From: Paenibacillus nanensis | GTDB lineage: Bacteria > Bacillota > Bacilli > Paenibacillales > Paenibacillaceae | Assembly (NCBI RefSeq): GCF_003583765.1 | Contig: NZ_QXQA01000013.1 | Location: forward strand, 62,001 to 126,000 | DNA length: 64,000 nucleotides | Direction: 5' to 3' | In this document: one piece after another, positions 58,564 through 64,000 of the stretch | Numbering within the stretch: the first letter of the stretch is position 1 | Layout: each line of letters opens with the position of its first letter | Program-made: the position numbers and the translations under genes | The notes under the pieces: model-generated | Databases searched by the model: none | Told to the model about the DNA's origin: nothing | What the model saw: only the letters and a program-made list of their open reading frames with translations

Positions 58564-61500
58564 TCACACTAGCGCCAGCTCATTCTCATGAACGATTCCG
58601 CATCGTAAAGCCGTATATTTATTCTTCACGATGTAATAGCCGTCGCCCATTTCGCCGATCCGCTCCTGCGTGCCGTACGGCACATTCACATTGTACAGGC
58701 TCTGATCCTTCAGTCTGCCGAGCAGCACGCCCGTCTGTTCCTCCCGGACCGCCTTGCCGAGCGAGCTCCAATTCGAGCCCATCGCCGACGTATTGTCCGC
58801 GGCCAGCACGAGAACGTTCAAGCCCCGCTCCTGCTTGACGATCCGCTCTATGATTTCATGCAGGGCATACATATCGTTGTCCGTAAATTCGCTTAAGGCA
58901 TCGAATGCAAAAACAATCGGTTCCCACGACCGCATCAGCCCGGCCGTATCGCCGCCGGAATTGCGGCAGGCAAGCAGCTGATTCTTGCGTTCGGCCAAAA
59001 TATCCTTGATCTCGGCAGCGAATTCGTACAAGTCCTCGATCTGGGCAAGATCGGTCACGTACGGCTCGTGCATGATCGGGAAGAGCCCCATGCCCGACGA
59101 ATCCAGCGCGTAAACTTTGAGTCCGGCATGCTTTCGCTTGAGCATTTGGATCCATGAGACCAGCAGTGTGCTCTTGCCGGAGCCCGCATCGCCGGCGATC
59201 ATGACCGCTGAAGCGGTTCTTGTATCCACCGCGACAGGCTGCAGATCGGTATGGGCAAGCCCGATAACCAGCTTGTCGTCTACGGTTTGGATGCGGCTGA
59301 TGTCAAGCTCGGCCGGCATCATTGGAATCGGCGCCGCTTCGGCCGAATCGCCGCCGGCTGCCTTCGCTAGCAGCTGCTCGGACGTCCAGCCCTTCCAGTC
59401 CGGCAAAGCTGTCTGGAACTCTAGCGGCGGGTTGCCCCTTACCAATCCTCTGCCTGCTAGCTTCGTAGGAACGAGCCCTTCCGTTCTCCCAACTATTCCA
59501 TCATATTCCGATTTATCCGTCAACTGGAAGGAAATTGCCTGTTTGAAGTTGACAGACAGCTTATATCGGACTAAAGTCGCATTCGTGGCGTTCGCTGTCA
59601 TATAGATCCCGTACTTGTTTCCTTCACGGGCTAATAGAATCATCCGCGTGTCGGCGTCCTCATAGGTTTCCGATAAAGCGAAATAGTTGTCGACTAGAAT
59701 AAGAATCGCCGGCAGCTCCCGGCCGCTTCTGCGATAATCGTGGAAGCCTTCGCTCCCCGCCTGCTCGAACAGCGCTTTGCGTTCCTCGATCATTCGGAAC
59801 ATGAAGAGCAGGAACTGCTCCAGCCGCTCCTCTTGCTCCAGCGTGACGACACCGCCGACATGCGGCAGCTGCTGTAACGTTTTCAAGCCGCCGCCGCCGA
59901 AGTCGAGCACATACATATGAACCTCACGCGGGGAATAAGCAAGCGCCGCAGACAGGCATAGCGTCTTCATCAGATTGGTTTTCCCCGTGCCCGATGCGCC
60001 GTAGACGAACAAATTGCCTTCATTCGCGAAATCGATCTCAAGCGCGAATTGCCGCTGCGAGCGCGGGTCGTCCGCAACGCCGACCGGGACGCTGAATAAC
60101 GCTTCTCTGTACGGACGTCCCCCATTCAACGTCCAATCCGGATAAAGCTCATTTAACTGCAGGCTTTCCGGCAGCGGCGGCAGCCAAGGCCCGGGCAGCG
60201 GCGCGATGTTCGCGTTTTCCGCCGATTTCCGGATATGCTCCACCATCGCCGACAGCTGAGAGGTCGTGTCGTCCCCGCGGATCTTCTCCTCAAAAAGCGG
60301 ATAGACCTGCTGATGGCCGCCGTTCAGCGCCAGCTTATAGACGCGTTTCGGCTTGTTCGCGGCCTTCCGCATCTCGCCGTCCGGATCGTAACCGGCGCCC
60401 GAGAACGTCGACTGGAACAGCTCGAACACTTCATCGTTCCCGACTTGAATGTATGCGCGGCCCGGCTCCTTGATGAGCGCAGCGTCCGGCCGTTTGATGA
60501 CGTCCTTGCTGTCCGCTTCATCTTGAACCTTCAAACAAATTTTAAATTTCGAGTTGCTCCAGATTTGGTCGTCTACGACGCCCGCCGGCTTCTGGGTCGC
60601 AAGAATCAGATGGACGCCCAAGCTTCGACCAACCCTCGCCGCGCTGACAAGCTCCTTCATGAAGTCGGGCTGATCCTGCTTCAGCTCGGCGAACTCGTCG
60701 GCGATCATAATCAGATGCGGAACAGCCGGCATTCCGGGCTCGCGCTTGTTGTAGTACAGCTTCTGATACTTATCAATATTGTTCACGCCGTATTGCGAGA
60801 ACACCCGTTGTCTTCTCATCAGCTCGCTTTTGATCGAGAGCAGCGCCCTTGTCGTCTGATTGCCGTCCAGGTTCGTAATGGTGCCGACCAGATGCGGCAT
60901 CCCTTTGAACACGTCCGCCATGCCGCCGCCCTTGTAGTCGATCAGCACGAATACGACATCGTGGGGATGGTAATGGATGGCTTGGGAGATAACGATGCTC
61001 TGAAGCAGCTCGCTTTTCCCCGAGCCGGTCGTACCGGCGACCAAGCCGTGCGGGCCGAATCCGGTCTCATGCATATCCAGATAAAATAACTCGCCGCCGG
61101 CTTTCGCGCCGATCGGCACGCTCATGCCCATATACGTTTTATTGCGCCGCCATTGAGAGAGCACATCCACCTCCTCCGTCCGCTTGGCCTGCAAGGAGTC
61201 CAATAACGTAATCGATGACGGCAAGGCGAAGCTGGCGGACGCGCTTTTGATCCGCAGCGGAGCAAGCCTTCTCGCCGCTTCCTCCAAATCCTTCAGCTGC
61301 GCGGTATCCGGCGTAAACGCCGTCTTCTCGCCGGAGCGGCGGTCCGCCTTCTCCCCGCTTTTGCCCTGCAGGTTCACCACCACATTACAGTTCATAGGCA
61401 GGTAGGACTTGTGCTGGGAGACGAAGACCGTCGAGACGCCAAGCTGCGCGGAGCCGTTGTACAGATATTTGCTAATATGCTCGTTCTCCAGCAGCGCAGG

Positions 61501-62439
61501 GTCCTCGACGATGAATACGTAGTGCGGAAGCGCCGCTCCGCCTCTCGCCCTCATCTCTCTCTCCTTCAGCATGTCGTACAAGGCCGATAAGCTCTGATGA
61601 GCCATCGCTTTGCCGCATAGAAGGAACCGCATACCGAAGCCGTCATCCCATAGATGCGGCAGGAATCGCGTCCATGACCATCTGCCTACATTTTCCTCCG
61701 ATGCAAGCAGGACGACTCTCACGTCGTCGTAGCCGTGATGCGTAACGATTTGGAGGAGAAGCAGTTCCAGCAGCTCGGCCGTTCTGTCGCTTTCCCCGGC
61801 GATTCCGCATATCTCGGCATCAACCAGATTCAAGGTGATCGGAACTTGCGGAATCTTCTCGAATTCCAGCGCAAGCCGCTGCGGTTCCATCAGCAGCGGA
61901 TCGCTTTCAAGGATGATCGCCTGCTTCGTGTAGTTGATCCGCATCTCAAGCGGGGCGCTGCCGAGACCCAGCCTTAACGAAAGGAAATCGCGATGCGAAG
62001 GCGTCTTCTCCCACAGCTTGTTATCTGTCCGCGCAATGCGCTGTACGCACTCCGCCGGGTTCGGATACATCTCGTTCATCGCCTTCGTCTGCTGCTCTCT
62101 TGCAATCGCAAGCTCGCTGCGGGTATCGGCAATGAATTGCAGGTACTTTTCTTCGCGTTCCTTCTTTTTCTTCTTGTACTTCTTAATCTGGGAGGCCGCA
62201 GTTACCAGCGAGCCAATTAGCGTAAGAGTCGTCATCGCTATCGAGATAATGACCCATAAGGACCCCATTGTCATAGCAATGAAGATTGTGATAACCAGCA
62301 TCACAATCGGTGTCACCAATATCCCGAACCAGCCGATCTCCGGCTTTTCGTTCATCGACGGCGGTCCGGGAACCTCCACTTCCCCCACGGGGAAGTCGGG
62401 CAGAAATCTCGGCTGGCGGCTGAAATTTGTGTTCAACAA
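58564..62439 (-). CDS. essC: T7SS FtsK/SpoIIIE-type ATPase EssC/YukBA
   Basis: 1291 residues from a TTG start (GAGGTG 6 nt upstream, just past the stop of the preceding gene). The frame is open to 62538 but that overlaps the previous gene. Two membrane helices (about 30-75) are followed by three ATPase domains: GTTGSGKSELLQ (about 470; Walker B FVLIDYKGGG), GASGTGKTNLMK (about 818; MYVLDFGGGG) and GDAGSGKSTLLV (about 1088). It lacks the N-terminal FHA pair of YukBA and EssC from Bacillus and Staphylococcus, and so resembles the shorter actinobacterial EccC. It powers export of WXG100 and LXG-type substrates. Confidence 0.96.
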   Translation of the reverse strand: MLNTNFSRQPRFLPDFPVGEVEVPGPPSMNEKPEIGWFGILVTPIVMLVITIFIAMTMGSLWVIISIAMTTLTLIGSLVTAASQIKKYKKKKKEREEKYLQFIADTRSELAIAREQQTKAMNEMYPNPAECVQRIARTDNKLWEKTPSHRDFLSLRLGLGSAPLEMRINYTKQAIILESDPLLMEPQRLALEFEKIPQVPITLNLVDAEICGIAGESDRTAELLELLLLQIVTHHGYDDVRVVLLASEENVGRWSWTRFLPHLWDDGFGMRFLLCGKAMAHQSLSALYDMLKEREMRARGGAALPHYVFIVEDPALLENEHISKYLYNGSAQLGVSTVFVSQHKSYLPMNCNVVVNLQGKSGEKADRRSGEKTAFTPDTAQLKDLEEAARRLAPLRIKSASASFALPSSITLLDSLQAKRTEEVDVLSQWRRNKTYMGMSVPIGAKAGGELFYLDMHETGFGPHGLVAGTTGSGKSELLQSIVISQAIHYHPHDVVFVLIDYKGGGMADVFKGMPHLVGTITNLDGNQTTRALLSIKSELMRRQRVFSQYGVNNIDKYQKLYYNKREPGMPAVPHLIMIADEFAELKQDQPDFMKELVSAARVGRSLGVHLILATQKPAGVVDDQIWSNSKFKICLKVQDEADSKDVIKRPDAALIKEPGRAYIQVGNDEVFELFQSTFSGAGYDPDGEMRKAANKPKRVYKLALNGGHQQVYPLFEEKIRGDDTTSQLSAMVEHIRKSAENANIAPLPGPWLPPLPESLQLNELYPDWTLNGGRPYREALFSVPVGVADDPRSQRQFALEIDFANEGNLFVYGASGTGKTNLMKTLCLSAALAYSPREVHMYVLDFGGGGLKTLQQLPHVGGVVTLEQEERLEQFLLFMFRMIEERKALFEQAGSEGFHDYRRSGRELPAILILVDNYFALSETYEDADTRMILLAREGNKYGIYMTANATNATLVRYKLSVNFKQAISFQLTDKSEYDGIVGRTEGLVPTKLAGRGLVRGNPPLEFQTALPDWKGWTSEQLLAKAAGGDSAEAAPIPMMPAELDISRIQTVDDKLVIGLAHTDLQPVAVDTRTASAVMIAGDAGSGKSTLLVSWIQMLKRKHAGLKVYALDSSGMGLFPIMHEPYVTDLAQIEDLYEFAAEIKDILAERKNQLLACRNSGGDTAGLMRSWEPIVFAFDALSEFTDNDMYALHEIIERIVKQERGLNVLVLAADNTSAMGSNWSSLGKAVREEQTGVLLGRLKDQSLYNVNVPYGTQERIGEMGDGYYIVKNKYTALRCGIVHENELALV

Positions 62440-62449
62440 CGTAAGCACC

Positions 62450-63268
62450 TCACAAAACGATTCTTGTCGCTTCCCCTCCGGCGAGCGGCAGTCGGTACCA
62501 CTCCCTGTCGTGACAGTAATAGAGGGTGTCCCCTGCAATATGCAGGAAATCGGCGCTGTCCCCGGAAATTCGAATGCTTCTGCCGCTGGCCGGGTCGACG
62601 CGGTAGATGCTGCGGTTGTTCAGAGCATTCGCGCAATAGACATATTCCCCGTCCGTATTCAGGCTCGCCGTCTGGATCCCGTCCAGCGCAACCGAATGGC
62701 CGCCGTCCGTATCCATCAATGTCAGAGCGCCTTGCCGCTTGTGGTCAGAGAAGACCAGCCGGCCTCCGGCATAGAGGAGCTGGAGGCCCGCAGCGTCCGT
62801 GATCAGCTCGTGATACGAGCCGTCCGAGTCGCTGCGCTTAATCCCTCTTGGCGTGGAATAATACAAGCGGCCCTCCGCCCAAACATAGCCCCAAACCTTC
62901 TCCTCCGCGACCGCTTGCTCCTCCCGGCCGTCCAGGCGGCGCCGGTACAGCCGCTGGCTGCTTTCTTCAATGTAGTAGAGCCAGTCTCCGCGCAGCTGAA
63001 GCTGGCAGCAAGGCTTGTTCACAAGCGGCTCTTCGCGCAATGTGCCGAGCTCCAGCCGGTAAACGGCGTGGCGCCTTCTTTGATCGCTGTAGTAGACGGC
63101 CTCGCCGTCAACATTCATATCCCATAATAGGCCGGCGGATAGTACCCGGGCCGGTTCATCCGAATGAAGCTGCAGCATGTAAGTGCCGGAACCGCCCTTC
63201 CTATCCGTTAGCAACAGGCGGTCGTCGATCTGAAGCACCAGACCGCCGTTCTGAATGTTTGCATTCAT
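62450..63268 (-). CDS. DUF5050-like beta-propeller protein of the T7SS locus
   Basis: 272 residues from ATG 63268 (AAGGAG 7 nt upstream; the ATG at 63274 is too close). It has recurrent blade-like repeats with YY motifs: DGEAVYYSDQRRRHAVYRLE, RGDWLYYIEESSQRLYRRRL, AEGRLYYSTPRGIKRSDSDG, DGEYVYCANALNNRSIYRVD and AGDTLYYCHDREWYRL. That resembles DUF5050 or prolow-density-type propellers. No signal peptide is visible, so it may be cytoplasmic beside EssC. Its stop lies 10 bp before the EssC start; the two are probably coupled. I do not know a described role in T7SS. Confidence 0.75.
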   Translation of the reverse strand: MNANIQNGGLVLQIDDRLLLTDRKGGSGTYMLQLHSDEPARVLSAGLLWDMNVDGEAVYYSDQRRRHAVYRLELGTLREEPLVNKPCCQLQLRGDWLYYIEESSQRLYRRRLDGREEQAVAEEKVWGYVWAEGRLYYSTPRGIKRSDSDGSYHELITDAAGLQLLYAGGRLVFSDHKRQGALTLMDTDGGHSVALDGIQTASLNTDGEYVYCANALNNRSIYRVDPASGRSIRISGDSADFLHIAGDTLYYCHDREWYRLPLAGGEATRIVL

Positions 63269-63283
63269 AGCCATGCTCCTTCA

Positions 63284-63514
63284 TTAGACAAGCGTGAGCA
63301 AGGCGCCATGCGTAACGCCTTCCTGCTCCAATGTCCGACCGAGATTCAGTATGCGGCCAAGCGGCTCCGCTTGAAGCCTCCATTCGCTCCCCGAAGGAGA
63401 ACCGATCGCTTCATGCAGAATCTCGATCAGCTCCTCTGCCGTAACAAAGAGCGGAACCTTCAAATCGACCGGCTCGCCGCTTCCATATTGGAAAGAGATC
63501 ATGATATAATCCAT
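63284..63514 (-). CDS. YukD-like (EsaB) ubiquitin-fold protein
   Basis: The 76-residue protein has a beta-grasp pattern: MDYIMISFQYGSGEPVDLKV, VTAEELIEILHEAI, WRLQAEPLGRILNLGRTLEQ and GVTHGALLTLV. YukD/EsaB is a small T7SS regulator or component with a ubiquitin fold, without conjugating ability. It is 15 bp from the beta-propeller gene and 10 bp from the TadE-like gene, within one operon. Confidence 0.85.
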   Translation of the reverse strand: MDYIMISFQYGSGEPVDLKVPLFVTAEELIEILHEAIGSPSGSEWRLQAEPLGRILNLGRTLEQEGVTHGALLTLV

Positions 63515-63524
63515 ATCCTTCTCC

Positions 63525-64000
63525 TCAATTCTTCACCGTAAGAACGTAACGGCGTTCGGTCTCCAGCTGATAATCCAAAGCCGGATTCATCTCCTCCACC
63601 GTTCGCATTAACTGTGTCTTGAACTTGTAAGCCGCTTCGGCACGTATCGTCACTTCCGATACCAGACCTTCCTCCCGCTCCACTTCGTTGAAGTCGAACT
63701 CAACCGTAAACGCGTTAAACTTGCCGTCAATCGATTCATACTTGATCGCATTGCCGGTCGACGAGCTCTCCGATAGATTCATAACATCCTCGAAAGCCTC
63801 GGAGAAATAGTCCTTGAACCTCTCCTCATCCATATCCGCGTCCAGATTGCGTATGCCTTCGAATTCAAGCGCCCGGTCCTTGGCCACCCGGCTGGCATTG
63901 CGGATCGCCGAATCCATAACGATCTTCTCGCGGTAGACGACCGCCATCTCGACAAGAGGCACCAGAATGAGAGACGCGAAAAGAATCGTTAATATTCCAT
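63525..64000 (-). CDS. TadE/pseudopilin-like protein (partial, N-terminus outside the window)
   Basis: The gene enters from the right edge. Visible sequence begins GILTILFASLILVPLVEMAV as one hydrophobic helix, followed by VYREKIVMDSAIRNASRVA, the helix-then-charged arrangement typical of TadE-like minor pilins. A globular part with beta strands (FNAFTVEFDFNEVEREEGLV) ends LETERRYVLTVKN. Its stop is 10 bp before the YukD-like start, so it shares the T7SS operon. Family call rests on the N-terminal pattern; membership in a T7SS operon is unusual for a Tad gene. Confidence 0.65.
   Translation of the reverse strand, partial: GILTILFASLILVPLVEMAVVYREKIVMDSAIRNASRVAKDRALEFEGIRNLDADMDEERFKDYFSEAFEDVMNLSESSSTGNAIKYESIDGKFNAFTVEFDFNEVEREEGLVSEVTIRAEAAYKFKTQLMRTVEEMNPALDYQLETERRYVLTVKN

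Overview
The window looks like a chromosomal segment of an endospore-forming, SLH-bearing firmicute of the Paenibacillaceae (Paenibacillus or a close relative such as Cohnella). Grounds: the ydcC-alr-ndoAI-ndoA gene order known from Bacillus, a T-box leader on tyrS, YjcZ-type and YjfB-type small proteins, S-layer homology domains, copper-amine-oxidase-N 'stalk' proteins, strong AGGAGG ribosome sites with frequent GTG/TTG starts, and mostly G+C-rich codon use. No rRNA, tRNA, CRISPR array or intact insertion sequence was recognised.

Layout. 1-631: partial CpaB-like (SAF domain) pilus gene. 654-4135: NdoA (MazF) toxin, its antitoxin, alanine racemase and a YdcC-like lipoprotein. 4284-13956: general genes (stalk protein, phosphoesterase, PspC/PspA, SDR, TSUP transporter, a Rex-box-controlled NADH oxidase, DJ-1/PfpI protein, BmrA-like ABC exporter). 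14023-17264: alpha-galactosidase with its LacI-type regulator. 17462-19909: lipoprotein, secreted repeat protein, COG0523 GTPase. 20114-24028: D-amino-acid operon (YheO/DauR-like regulator, D-threonine-aldolase-like PLP enzyme, D-aminoacylase, RidA). 24161-24714: two divergent YjcZ-type spore proteins with sigma-K-like promoters. 24840-34546: a YtfQRT/YjfF-type sugar ABC transporter next to a LytS-type kinase, an AraC-type response regulator and a membrane-anchored protein with two fused sugar-binding domains. 34658-35296: twelve-copy array of a 52-bp palindrome-bearing repeat. 35380-40912: a dockerin- and cohesin-bearing GH2 enzyme beside a cohesin-SLH surface anchor, a possible minimal cohesin/dockerin surface system. 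41167-43684: L,D-transpeptidase, T-box-controlled tyrS, YjfB-like gene.

43855-64000 is the accessory highlight: a type VII secretion (Ess/Yuk) locus, all on the minus strand. Its transcription order is a TadE-like pilus gene (partial), a YukD-like protein, a DUF5050-like beta-propeller, an EssC/YukBA ATPase without FHA domains, two WXG100 proteins, a lipase-like protein without its catalytic serine, a lipoprotein, a lipase whose T7SS-type helical domain is at the C-terminus (the reverse arrangement known for staphylococcal TslA, with the lipoprotein in the position of its TilA immunity partner), a stalk protein, a 928-residue secreted protein of unknown function, and polymorphic toxin cassettes. 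The first toxin is intact and followed by an Imm22-like gene. A second nuclease toxin with a YezG-like immunity gene has been broken into C-half / immunity / N-half order between 38-bp direct repeats, so it is circularly permuted. The N-half is fused to the antisense strand of a decayed endonuclease V gene. These scars record recent recombination of the toxin array.
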